Part shown: in pieces, positions 51,059 through 60,924 of the stretch
Numbering within the stretch: position 1 is the first letter of the stretch
Layout of the letters: each line of letters opens with the position of its first letter
DNA from: Channallabes apus
Lineage: Eukaryota; Chordata; Actinopteri; Siluriformes; Clariidae
DNA length: 64,000 bases
Assembly (NCBI GenBank): GCA_030522415.1
Contig: CM060118.1
Span: 16,856,151-16,920,150, forward strand
Reading direction: 5' to 3'
Translations under genes and position numbers: made by a program
The notes under the pieces: generated by a model
What the model was told of the DNA's origin: nothing
Databases searched by the model: none
What the model saw: only the letters and a program-made list of their open reading frames with translations

Positions 51059-51614
51059 TGTCACGCTCTCAGTGCCTTCGCGCTGATCAGAAACCTTTTG
51101 ACATTTCCTTTCCCACGCTGTCAGACTCTCATCACATGATCATGCTTTCCCACGCTGTCATCGCTCCTCCCGGACCGCCCCGCCGGCACACCGGTTTCTC
51201 ATCTGGCGCTGATTTCACCCAGCTTATAAGGAAGCGCAGCGCGCTGCCTCGCGCTGGATTATTGTGTGTTTTTTTGGCCATAGTTTTCTCGCGTTTCTGT
51301 TCATGACTTTTCACGTTGCCGACTTCGCTTGCTTCTCGTTTTCCCCCTCGCCTCCCGATTTGGATTATTGCCACGCTTGGATTTAACGGCTTTGAACTTT
51401 CGCTTTCGTTTCTCGACCACGGCTCAGCTTCACGTTTTTGCTCGACGCCCTCGCTGACTGATCACACGGCTTTGATCTCTTGCTCTCCTCCTCGACCACG
51501 GCTCAGCTTCACGTTTTTGCTCGACGCCCTCGCTGACTGATCACACGGCTCTTATCTCTCGCTCTCTACCTGCAACTGGGTCCACTTTCACAGTCCACGT
51601 TCTGCATCACGACA
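51059..51614 (+). repeat. Gypsy right LTR
   Basis: It has the same length and, by eye, the same sequence as the left LTR. It is followed by the second CGTAT and the continuation of Rex1 (TCTCAGAGCCTGCGCAGACC). Confidence 0.93.
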
Positions 51615-52955
51615 CGTATTCTCAGAGCCTGCGCAGACCAGCTAGCACCTGTGTTCACTGAGATATTCAACATCTCTTTATCTCAGTCGGTGATCCCCAC
51701 ATGCTTCAAAGAGTCCATTATTGTTCCTGTTCCAAAGAAACCACATCCTGCTTCTCTCAATGACTATCGCCCTGTGGCCCTCACCTCAGTAGTGATGAAG
51801 TGCTTTGAACGCCTTATCAGAGACTTCATCATTTCTTCACTACCCGACACACTGGACCCACTACAGTTTGCATACCGTCAGAACCGCTCCACAGACGATG
51901 CAATCTCTCATCTCCTACACACATCACTCACTCACCTGGACACTAGGAAAGGGAATTATGTTAAAATGCTCTTCATCGACTACAGCTCTGCTTTTAACAC
52001 AATAATTCCTTCCACACTCACCACCAAGCTGGAGCACCTGGGACTGAGCTCATCTATATGTCAGTGGATCTCCAATTTTCTGACTGGCAGACCACAGGCA
52101 GTAAGGATGGGCGGACATGTCTCAGCTACACTCACTCTCAGCACTGGAGCCCCCCAGGGTTGTGTTCTGAGCCCCCTGCTGTACTCTTTGTACACCCACG
52201 ACTGCGTGGCCACTACCAACTCCACCTCCATCATCAAGTTTGCTGACGACACCATCGTGGTCGGACTGATCACCAACAATGATGAGTCGGACTACCTAGA
52301 GGAGATTGGAAATCTGGAGAACTGGTGCCAGAGGAACAATCTCCTCCTGAACATCAGTAAGACAAAGGAGCTGATAGTGGACTTTAGTACAAAGCAGGAG
52401 AGGAACTACCAGACCCCCGTCATCAACAGGAGCCCAGTGGAGAGAGTGGACAGCTTCAGATACCTCGGTGTTCACATCACGCAGGACCTATCATGGTCCT
52501 GTCACATCAACACCGTGGTGAAAAAAGCCCGGCAGCGTCTCTACCACCTCAGACGCTTGAGAGACTTTAGACTGCCCTCCAAGGTGCTCAGGAACTTCTA
52601 CTCCTGCACCATAGAGAGCATCCTGACGGGAAACATCACGACCTGGTCCGGGAACAGCACCATGCAGGACAGACGAGCTCTACAGAGGGTGGTGCGATCA
52701 GCCGAGCGCATCATCCGCACTGAGCTCCCTGACCTGCACTCCATCTACAGCAAGCGGTGCTGGACTAAGGCCAGGAAGATCATGAAGGACCTCAGTCACC
52801 CCAGTAATGGACTGTTCTCTTTGTTGCGGTCTGGGAAGAGATTCCGCTCCCTAAAGGCCAACACAGAGAGACTGAGGAGGAGCTTCTTCCCGCAGGCGAT
52901 AAGGTCTCTCAATCACACAATCACACCTCCACACAGGACTAATAACATCTTTTAA
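51615..52955 (+). CDS. Rex1 copy A reverse transcriptase, distal to the Gypsy insertion
   Basis: It is open to the natural stop. It carries [48 protein letters not shown], motif A ([14 protein letters not shown]), motif B ([16 protein letters not shown]), motif C ([10 protein letters not shown]) and the Rex1 C-terminal end. It differs from copy B by a handful of residues (for example TIVVG against TVVVG), so both copies are young. Translation cannot begin naturally here because the N-terminal part is cut off by the LTR. Confidence 0.88.
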   Translation, partial: RILRACADQLAPVFTEIFNISLSQSVIPTCFKESIIVPVPKKPHPASLNDYRPVALTSVVMKCFERLIRDFIISSLPDTLDPLQFAYRQNRSTDDAISHLLHTSLTHLDTRKGNYVKMLFIDYSSAFNTIIPSTLTTKLEHLGLSSSICQWISNFLTGRPQAVRMGGHVSATLTLSTGAPQGCVLSPLLYSLYTHDCVATTNSTSIIKFADDTIVVGLITNNDESDYLEEIGNLENWCQRNNLLLNISKTKELIVDFSTKQERNYQTPVINRSPVERVDSFRYLGVHITQDLSWSCHINTVVKKARQRLYHLRRLRDFRLPSKVLRNFYSCTIESILTGNITTWSGNSTMQDRRALQRVVRSAERIIRTELPDLHSIYSKRCWTKARKIMKDLSHPSNGLFSLLRSGKRFRSLKANTERLRRSFFPQAIRSLNHTITPPHRTNNIF

Positions 52956-53235
52956 GCTCACAACACTGACTGGACAATCATGGACACATTCATACACACT
53001 TGCACTAAATACTCATACATCTGGACAATTGCACATGTCACCTTTCATGCATATTTGCACAACCACTGACACTTTAATACCATATTTCTATATTTTTGCA
53101 ATATTTTATTATGCCCTTATGCACAGTTAATTTTACAAATTTTACTAGTTAAAATGATTTCTTTAGTATTTCCTTTTTATTGATTATTTATTTTACGTAC
53201 AAGATTCTAATAAAATTTGAATTTGAATTTAAACT
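52956..53235 (+). repeat. Rex1 copy A 3' UTR and tail
   Basis: It ends CAAGATTCTAATAAAATTTG, then AATTTGAATTT repeats. The same tail in inverted orientation starts copy B at 54663. Confidence 0.85.
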
Positions 53236-53541
53236 TTAAATATGCTTTAATATAATTGTATTATAGTACACTTTCTAAAAATATATTATTGGAAAATATA
53301 CTTTAAGTGAAAGGTTGGTCTAATTTCCAAAGAATACTTATTTAAATTAGTTTTTCAATGTATTTTCGATATAATTAAAAAAATATATGCTCGAAATAAT
53401 CATTATACAAATGTACAGAAAGTATACATTAGAACAGTGGTTCCCAAACAGTGGTTCCCCCAGAGGGGTCGTGGAATAATTTCAAGGGGTCGCGAGAGGG
53501 ATTTATTTGTGATTATAATACACACTTTTCAGTATTTCAAG

Positions 53542-53674
53542 CAGGTCTGGACTGGGACCAAAAAATTGCCCGGGCATTCAGTTCAGAGCAATGGCCGGGG
53601 CTTGCGCGCGGCCCAAAAATTTGCATCGGCCCACCGGGCATTGCCCGGTATGCCCTATGGTCAGTCCAGGCCTG
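53542..53674. mobile_element. 133-bp MITE nested in the hAT element
   Basis: The ends are CAGGTCTGGACTG and CAGTCCAGGCCTG. The flanks ATTTCAAG (53534-53541) and ATTACAAG (53675-53682) form an 8-bp duplication with one mismatch, so this is hAT-type as well. Confidence 0.82.
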
Positions 53675-54019
53675 ATTACAAGTAAATGCTATAAATAAAT
53701 ATTTTCTGATTTGTAAAGATATTAGTGATTGAGTTTGAGTGTTTAAATTGAGTGTTAAAAAAAATCGCGACTCAATGATCACTGTGCAGCGACTGACTCA
53801 CTAGTTATTGCTACAGCGCACAACTGCACGTGAAAACCGCAACTGCTGAGGGGGATAAATTTGTTATTCGCAAATCTAAAAATGTTAAGGAAATTGTTTG
53901 TCTGAGTCATCGGAACCATGTACATCGACCAAGCAAAAGAGCAAGACCCCGTAGACCAAAGTCGGAAACGTCGGAAATATGAGGAAGAATTCATAAAGTG
54001 CAGTCAGTATCAGTATTCA

Positions 54020-54250
54020 GTAAGTTGCGGTAGCAATTGAATACACGAGTTGTCCCGTGCAGCAGTGGATGTACTGCTTCAATTTGGATCTACATATTTG
54101 TGTGAGCAGTATTTTTCCGCTGTTACATATATAAAAAATAAATACAGCTCACGTCATGATGTTGAAGATGATATGAGGGTAGCTGTATCCACCATCAGGC
54201 CACAAATGAAGCTTTTGTGCTGCCAAAAACAAGTACACCTTTCCCATTGA
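54020..54250 (+). pseudogene. hAT transposase C-terminal dimerisation domain remnant
   Basis: The plus strand reads LSRAAVDVLLQFGSTYLCEQ, then FSAVTYIKNKYSSRHDVEDD and LRVAVS-like text ending KLLCCQKQ. This is the hATC region shared by fish ZBED/hAT transposases. The domain is nearly complete, but the rest of the gene is gone. Confidence 0.85.
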
Positions 54251-54469
54251 AATAAGCCAAAATTATTTAGATGTATAGTAAATGTAGTCAAAATACTGTG
54301 AACAGCTTATGTTTATTGCTTGTTTTTGATAGTGGGGGTCGCGAGATCTTGTTGATCTTCAATTAGGGGTCGCTGGCTTGAAAGTTTGGGAACCACTGCA
54401 TTAGAATACAATTTTAATATACGGTAGTCTCAGTATATAATCAGTTAAATTTAAATGTACTTATATTTA

Positions 54470-54660
54470 CTGCACTACTCTCTCGTGCGTGCACGCTTTT
54501 AGACTCGTTTTTGCACGCTGAATCTCTCTCCCTCGCGATCTCAAACTCGTTCTTGAGCGCTGAAAATCACTTTTTACCATTCAAGATATACAATTCACAT
54601 ATGTACAGCTGTGTAAAAAATTTTTTAATGTTTAAAATTTATGAGTGCATCATGGGCTGT
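54470..54660. repeat. Left arm of an inverted repeat split by Rex1 copy B
   Basis: The reverse complement of 54560-54660 (GATGCACTCATAAATTTTAA, then TTTACACAGCTGTACAT and GTGAATTGTATAT) matches 58228-58312. Rex1 copy B sits between the arms. Confidence 0.7.
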
Positions 54661-55043
54661 GCATGTCAAATTCAAATTCAAATTCAAATTTTATTAGTCA
54701 CATACACAATCATACACAGTATAATATGCAGTGAAATGCTTTTATACGACCGCCAGTGACCTTAAAAAAAAAGAAAATAAGAAAATAAAATCTTGTACGT
54801 AAAATAAATAATCAATAAAAAGGAAATACTAAAGAAATAATTTTAACTAGTAAAATTAACTGTGCATAAGGGCATAATAAAATATTGCAAAAATATAGAA
54901 ATATGGTATTAAAGTGTCAGTGGTTGTGCAAATATGCCTGAAAGGTGACATGTGCAATTGTCCAGATGTATAAATATTTAGTGCAAGTGTGTATGAATGT
55001 GTCCATGATTGTCCAGTCAGTGTTGTGAGCTTAAAAGATGTTA

Positions 55044-56640
55044 TTAGTCCTGTGTGGAGGTGTGATTGAGAGACCTTATCGCCTGCGGGAAGAAGCTCCT
55101 CCTCAGTCTCTCTGTGTTGGCCTTTAGGGAGCGGAATCTCTTCCCAGACCGCAACAAAGAGAACAGTCCATTACTGGGGTGACTGAGGTCCTTCATGATC
55201 TTCCTGGCCTTAGTCCAGCACCGCTTGCTGTAGATGGAGTGCAGGTCAGGGAGCTCAGTGCGGATGATGCGTTCGGCTGATCGCACCACCCTCTGTAGAG
55301 CTCGTCTGTCCTGCATGGTGCTGTTCCCGAACCAGGTCGTGATGTTTCCCGTCAGGATGCTCTCTATGGTGCAGGAGTAGAAGTTCCTGAGCACCTTGGA
55401 GGGCAGTCTAAAGTCTCTCAAGCGTCTGAGATGGTAGAGACGCTGCCGGGCTTTTTTCACCACGGTGTTGATGTGACAGGACCATGATAGGTCCTGCGTG
55501 ATGTGAACACCGAGGTATCTGAAGCTGTCCACTCTCTCCACTGGGCTCCTGTTGATGACGGGGGTCTGGTAGTTCCTCTCCTGCTTTGTACTAAAGTCCA
55601 CTATCAGCTCCTTTGTCTTACTGACGTTCAGGAGGAGATTGTTCCTCTGGCACCAGTTCTCCAGATTTCCAATCTCCTCTAGGTAGTCCGACTCATCATT
55701 GTTGGTGATCAGTCCGACCACGACGGTGTCGTCAGCAAACTTGATGATGGAGGTGGAGTTGGTAGTGGCCACGCAGTCGTGGGTGTACAAAGAGTACAGC
55801 AGGGGGCTCAGAACACAACCCTGGGGGGCTCCAGTGCTGAGAGTGAGTGTGGCTGAGACATGTCCACCCATCCTTACTGCCTGTGGTCTGCCAGTCAGAA
55901 AATTGGAGATCCACTGACATATAGATGAGCTCAGTCCCAGGTGCTCCAGCTTGGTGGTGAGTGTGGAAGGAATTATTGTGTTAAAAGCAGAGCTGTAGTC
56001 GATGAAGAGCATTTTAACATAATTCCCTTTCCTAGTGTCCAGGTGAGTGAGTGATGTGTGGAGGAGATGAGAGATTGCATCGTCTGTGGAGCGGTTCTGA
56101 CGGTATGCAAACTGTAGTGGGTCCAGTGTGTCGGGTAGTGAAGAAATGATGAAGTCTCTGATAAGGCGTTCAAAGCACTTCATCACTACTGAGGTGAGAG
56201 CTACAGGGCGATAGTCATTGAGAGAAGCAGGATGTGGTTTCTTTGGAACAGGAACAATAATGGACTCTTTGAAGCATGTGGGGATCACCGACTGAGATAA
56301 AGAGATGTTGAATATCTCAGTGAACACAGGTGCTAGCTGGTCTGCGCAGGCTCTGAGAATACGACCTGAGATGCCGTCTGGTCCTGCTGCTTTCCTGGTG
56401 TTCACTCTCTTGAAGGCTCTCCTCACGTCGTGCTCGGAGATGATGAGCACGTTCCCGGTGCTGACTGTGTCTTCCTGTCTGCAGCCGTTAGCGCCGTTAG
56501 CATTAGCGCCGTTAGCATTAGCGACGTTAGCATTAGCATTGCTAGCGTCTTTAGCTGCAGCCTCGAAGCGAGCGTAAAATGTGTTCAGCTCGTCTGCCAG
56601 AGTCGCGTCCGCGTTCGTCATACCGGATGTTGGTGCTTTA
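55044..56640 (-). CDS. Rex1 copy B reverse transcriptase (about 530 codons)
   Basis: It carries [40 protein letters not shown], motif A ([14 protein letters not shown]), motif B ([16 protein letters not shown]), motif C ([10 protein letters not shown]) and the C-terminal domain ([15 protein letters not shown]). The N-terminal [17 protein letters not shown] repeat precedes the RT. The frame is complete to the stop. It lies one frame away from the endonuclease because of the insertion near 56644. Confidence 0.88.
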
Positions 56641-56644
56641 TACG

Positions 56645-57796
56645 GTAGTCCGTTATTGTCCTTAGTCCCTGCCACAGGCTCCTAGAGTCACTCTGTTGAA
56701 GCTGTGACTCTAGTTTTCTCCCGTAGCGCTGCTTCGCCTCTTTCACCGCCTTCCGGACGTTGTATGACGCAGCCTTGTACGGTTCCATGTCCCCCGATGC
56801 AAGTCCCGTGTTGTAGGCAGCTGTGCGAGATCTCAGAGCGTCGCGGATGGTTTTATCCACCCACGGCTTCTGGTTGGGAAACGTTCTGATAGTCTTTTTC
56901 TCTACCGTATCGTCTGTCAGCTTTTCAATAAATCCCACAACCGCTTCCGTAAACACGCTGACGTCATCATCGGAGCTGTTTCTAAACATTTCCCAGTCTG
57001 CGTCATCGAGTGCGTCCTGTAACGCGGCCACCGATTGGTCCGTCCAGCGCGCGACCTCCCTCAGGACCGGAACTTCCTGTTTCAGCCTTTGTTTATATTT
57101 TGGCATGAGGAAAATGGCGGCGTGGTCGGATTTACCAAACGCTGGACGAGATTGTGCCTTGTAACCGTCTTTGACCGTGGTATAACAATGGTCCAGTGTC
57201 CTTTCGCCCCTGGTGGGGCAGGTGATGTGCTGATAAAAGTTCGGCGCTGCGCGTTTGAGGTTGGCACTATTAAAATCCCCCGCCACAATGAGCGCAGCGT
57301 CCCAGTGTTGTGTCTGGTGCTGTGTGAGCGCCTCATGCAGCTCGCATAAGGCAGTTTCAGTGTCCGCTTGTGGAGGTATGTAAACGGCGCTGATTATGAC
57401 CGATGTGAACTCCCGTGGAAGATAAAATGGACGACACATGATGGACAGTAGTTCCAGGTTTGGTGTGCAGGAGCGTGTAAGAGGAACAACGCTCGCGCTG
57501 TTGCACCAGCTGTTGTTCACCATTAAGCACACGCCGCCTCCCCTTGACTTCCCCGAGTCCCGCGTCCTGTCCATGCGGTGAACCGAGAAGAACTCGGCCG
57601 GCTGTATGGCGTGGTCTGGCACCGCTGGGTTCAGCCATGTCTCGGTGAAGCAGAGGAGATTGCAGTCCCGAATGTCTCTCTGGAACTTTATCCTGGCCCT
57701 GAGGTCATCCAGTTTGTTCTCCAGTGACTGGACGTTGGCGAGCAGGATGCTAGGCAGAGGTGTGCGGTGTGCACGGGCTCGGAGCCGGTTCCTCAC
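56645..57796 (-). CDS. Rex1 copy B endonuclease and linker (392 codons, then frameshift)
   Basis: The apurinic-type endonuclease has [72 protein letters not shown] and [11 protein letters not shown], giving a full catalytic set. A linker follows ([17 protein letters not shown]). The frame is lost at ITDY, where copy A continues in frame with KAPTSG. The listed start codon is GTG and the open frame extends upstream, so the real start is undetermined. Confidence 0.87.
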
Positions 57797-58214
57797 GCCA
57801 GCTCGTTTCCCTCGGGTCCGTCGCTTCGCGTCGCGTCCATTGTTCTCCCTCAGGATCTCACTCGGCCAGCTCGGATCCGGAGTTAAAACCGTCGAATTGT
57901 GAGTACATTGTATACCAATAGAAACAAGATTGTCTCTATCATACCTAATGTACTCAATAGTGGTGATTTTGCCGATTCTAAAACACTGAATACTAACTTA
58001 AAAAACAAAAACAAAGAAAAGGTGGTCGGAGCAGTCGTGACCTCACTGGCGCCATCTTGGAACCGATGTGAAAATCGAGTTACGTGTGTGAATATCGCTG
58101 GATTTGTGTGGGTGTGTTTTTGAGACTTTGCTGGCACGTTGGTGTCATTCGTGCTCTTTAGCCAATCAGATGCGACCTTACTATTCAGCCAATCACAGCC
58201 CTCCAGGAGCACTT

Positions 58215-58445
58215 GAGTAGCTCAAATTTGCACAACTTTTGATGCACTCGTAAATTTTAAACATTCAAAAATATTTACACAGTTGTACATACTGTATGTG
58301 AATTATATATTATGAATATGTATATTTTTTTATGCACGTGAATGTTTTTTTTTTTGTAAATATATATTTTTTTCATGCACGTGAATTGCGTTTTACGCAT
58401 GTGAATTGGGTTACGCACGTGAACATCGTGTCTTTTGTGTGAATT
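58215..58445. repeat. Right arm of the inverted repeat around Rex1 copy B
   Basis: It pairs with 54470-54660. Words such as GCACGTGAA recur here and there. Sequence right of 58320 is AT-rich with repeated ATGCACGTGAATT motifs. Confidence 0.6.
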
Positions 58446-58790
58446 ATTTATGAGACCGATCTGCCTCCATATATCATTGTAAACTGTATTTCATAATAAA
58501 GTATTTTAGTGTGCTCTGTATAAAAATAAATCATGTGCACCTGTTTAACGGAAGATATTTGTTAATCTGACATCAGCATTTGTTTAACAAATTTGCTTTT
58601 CAGTCTTGCCTTTGAGGTTTACCAAGTGTTAGCACAGCATAGGTTTTTTTTGGTTAATATCATATTAATATATGTTATTATTTAAATATATATATATGTT
58701 ACATCAAATGTATATATATTTTATTTTTATTTAAATATTTTTTGTTTTTAATATAAACAAATAAATTTAAATGTCACAGAGATAACCCGA
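58446..58790. other. No gene seen
   Basis: AT-rich, with TATATATAT and ATATTTTATTTT tracts. Confidence 0.4.
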
Positions 58791-58794
58791 GGTA

Positions 58795-58955
58795 ATCCAA
58801 AATGCAAAATAAATGATGGAACCATTTATTAAACAAAAAAATGTGTCCAAACCTGCCTGGCCCTATGTAAAAAAGTAATTGCCCCCTAAACCTAATAACT
58901 GGTTGCGCCACCCTTGGTGGCAACAACTGCAATCAAGCATTTTCACATCACTGGA
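58795..58955 (-). mobile_element. Tc1 fragment of the same family as 36572-38192
   Basis: GTAATTGCCCCCTAAACCTA, ATAACTGGTTGCGCCACCCT and CAACTGCAATCAAGCATTTT match 36770-36840 nearly base for base. Only the 3' end region is present. No transposase frame. Confidence 0.8.
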
Positions 58956-59086
58956 AAGGAATTTACAGTCACTGGAAAGGAATTTACAGGGTGTACAGGC
59001 ACGTGTGTGTGTGAAAGTAGTCCCACATAGTAGCCACCATCTTGCTGCTTCTTCCCTCATCTAACACCAGTTCTTATCAAAGGTAA

Positions 59087-59570
59087 AGTGCAGGTTAATT
59101 ATACAAAGTTTCATTGTATAAATTTTCATTTATATAAAGGTAATTACATAAAAACCAGGTTTAGATCCTACCTGTCTGATCAATACCATTTTGTAGATCT
59201 AAATGGAGAACTGTGCGGTGTAATGACAGTAAAATATAGGATCCCACATGGGTCAGTTTTAGGGCCTCTGCTGTTCTCCAAATGCCTGCTTCCCTTGGGT
59301 AACATCATTAGAAAACATGGGAATAGTTTTCCATTGCTATGCTGATAATATCCAGTTATACAAAACCAGCTGAAATATTCAAGTTGTCTAGATTAACTGA
59401 GTGTGTCCAAGATATAAAATATTGGATGACTAAATTCAGATTAGACAGAAATATTACTTATTGGTCCAAAAGCAAGTACACAAAAGCTTTCGCAATTCTG
59501 CTGGCATTTAGATGGATGTACTGCACTGTTACTACCAGCCCAACAGTGGAAGACCTGGGCATACTGTAAT
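59087..59570 (+). pseudogene. L2 reverse transcriptase fragment
   Basis: The plus strand has [31 protein letters not shown] and, after a frame change, TKPAEIFKLSRLTECVQDIK and YWMTKFRLD. These are RT motif B to thumb of an L2 element related to 1-2740. It is broken and short. Confidence 0.8.
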
Positions 59571-60121
59571 ATTAGACAGCAACTGTCACGGGCAGCGGAC
59601 TTGTGTCGGCATGGCATAAATGCAGAGGCAGAGATGACGGCAAAGATGTTCTTTTTAATAACAAATTAAAGCAAAACTGAAACAATTTTTAACATGAGCA
59701 CAACCAAAATACTCTAATGTCACAGCAACCACTACAAGAACAAAATACGTAAAATATGTAAGATGAGAAGGGGGAGAGGGGAAGGGGCTCCTTACACACA
59801 CATACATACAGTGCCTGTGTATGTATACAAATGGAAACACTTATCTGTCAGGATTTATTTTTCTTAAATTTTTTTTAAGTTAAAGTGCAGGTTGATTTGT
59901 TTTATTTTTACTTTATATTTTGTGTTAAATTTTTCTTGGGGGGGCTGTGGAACTAATAATTTGAGTTTTCTTATGGGAAAATTAACTTTTCCTTCAGCTT
60001 ACTGTCATTAGATAGCATATGCCCCCATTCACCCTATACTGTAGGTCTGCGTCTATCCATTAAAGGGACGATATGAGGTTATTATCTTATTGTTTACACC
60101 TCAGTAATCTTACTTTATAAT
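59571..60121. other. No gene seen
   Basis: AT-rich spacer. A short GGGGAGAGGGGAAGGGG tract lies near 59770. Confidence 0.4.
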
Positions 60122-60415
60122 GTGACCATAGTCCAATAAAGATATATACATATATAATGTATATGAGCCTATTTATTGTGATGTCAGAGAATTATGACAC
60201 GGTTATTGTAAAATCTAGTTGCAGTTGGCAGAAAAAAATCTTCCTATAGCGTTCTTTGTTACAGCAAAGCTAAAGCATTCTCTTAGTGAAAGTGCTCCAC
60301 TGTGGCGGGGGTGTGAGGTGTTCTCACTGATGATAAACAGTTTGTGTAGCATCCTTCTCTTAAAAAAATAAAATAAACATTGTTTGATTAAGGACGATGC
60401 ACACTGTTTGTTTCC
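60122..60415. repeat. Left arm of an inverted repeat flanking receptor copy 6
   Basis: It matches the reverse complement of 62685-62998 over most of its length: TATGAGCCTATT, GTGATGTCAGAGAA, GTTGGCAGAAAAAAATCTT, AGCAAAGCTAAAGCATTCTC, GTGAGGTGTTCTCA, AACAGTTTGTGTAGCAT and GATGCACACTG. The spacer of 2.3 kb contains the receptor. No coding frame and no short terminal repeats seen. Confidence 0.78.
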
Positions 60416-60713
60416 TAAACAATATCTTCTTCTTCTTGTAACCATCAGTAATGTCATTGTCATTTTTCTTAACCTTTTTCAAAATACATGTCAAATATTT
60501 AAATATATTATTTATTCTAGCATGTGTTTTTATCTGACAGGACAAAGATAAAGTCACATTTTCATTTGGAAAGATCATCTGAATCCCAGTCCAACTGGTC
60601 TGACCTTATTCCTTTGAAGTCATGAAACAGATCACAAGTAAAACCTATAAAAATATATACAGTATATAAATAAATAAACTTTTCAAACCAGTACATTCAG
60701 GATATCTCTGTTT

Positions 60714-60745
60714 ATTGTATAATTTTATGCGAGATGATCTTAACA
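60714..60745 (+). promoter_or_regulatory. Possible 5' untranslated exon of receptor copy 6
   Basis: TTATTGTATAATTTTATGCG resembles AGCTGTATGATTTTATGCTA upstream of copy 4. It is short and weak, but lies at the expected distance upstream of the coding exon. Confidence 0.3.
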
Positions 60746-60751
60746 ACAACA

Positions 60752-60852
60752 GGTGGCTGGGGAAAGGGAAGTTTAGGGTTCCCTGCTGGAACTGCTATCC
60801 CCGCGACCCGACTTTGGATAAGCGGTTGAAGATGGATGGATGGATGGATATC
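60752..60852 (+). repeat. LINE/SINE 3' tail with (GGAT)n end
   Basis: GGGTTCCCTGCTGGAACTGC, CCCCGCGACCCGACTTTGGA, TAAGCGGTTGAAGATGGAT and then GGAT repeats form a tail sequence common in fish. Only the 3' end is present. It lies in the presumed intron of receptor copy 6. Confidence 0.65.
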
Positions 60853-60924
60853 TTAATACAAATTAACCTTACAAATCCTTTTTTTTTTTTTTAATGATTT
60901 AGAACTTTACATTTTTATAACAGA

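Larger units (their letters stand above)
46279..51614 (+). mobile_element. Intact Gypsy LTR retrotransposon with chromodomain (5.3 kb)
   Basis: The LTRs of 556 bp (46279-46834 and 51059-51614) begin TGTCACGCTC and end CATCACGACA. They look identical by eye. The target duplication is CGTAT (46274-46278 and 51615-51619), inside Rex1 copy A. A polypurine tract (AGAGGAGGGGTAC) precedes the right LTR. One open gag-pol frame fills the interior. Layout, self-priming site and chromodomain place it among the Tf1/sushi-like chromoviruses. It appears recent and potentially mobile. Confidence 0.95.
44665..53235 (+). mobile_element. Rex1 LINE copy A, split by a Gypsy element
   Basis: Own sequence is 44665-46278 and 51615-53235. 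The 5' end begins CCAAGATGGCGCCGGTGAGG, as in copy B. The endonuclease frame starts before 44942, and the RT C-terminus ends at 52955. The tail ends AAATTTGAATTTGAATTT. Compared with copy B it lacks about 50 bases near 45437 and about 50 near 45655, so the endonuclease was broken independently of the Gypsy insertion. Confidence 0.88.
53435..54398 (+). mobile_element. Internally deleted hAT transposon with perfect 8-bp duplication
   Basis: The inverted ends are CAGTGGTTCCCAAAC and GTTTGGGAACCACTG, flanked by CATTAGAA at 53427-53434 and 54399-54406. Remains of a ZBED/hAT-type transposase are a short N-terminal piece (KRRKYEEEFIK near 53970) and the C-terminal dimerisation domain (54050-54250). 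The catalytic centre is deleted. A smaller MITE lies inside it. Confidence 0.9.
54663..58062 (-). mobile_element. Rex1 LINE copy B, near full length
   Basis: The 3' tail of AAATTTGAATTTGAATTTGA type is at the left, the RT at 56675-55044 and the endonuclease at 57796-56618. The 5' end near 58060 reads CCAAGATGGCGCCAGTGAGG. A 5-base insertion (CGTAT) relative to copy A at about 56644 shifts the frame between endonuclease and RT. Otherwise both domains are open and complete. Confidence 0.9.
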
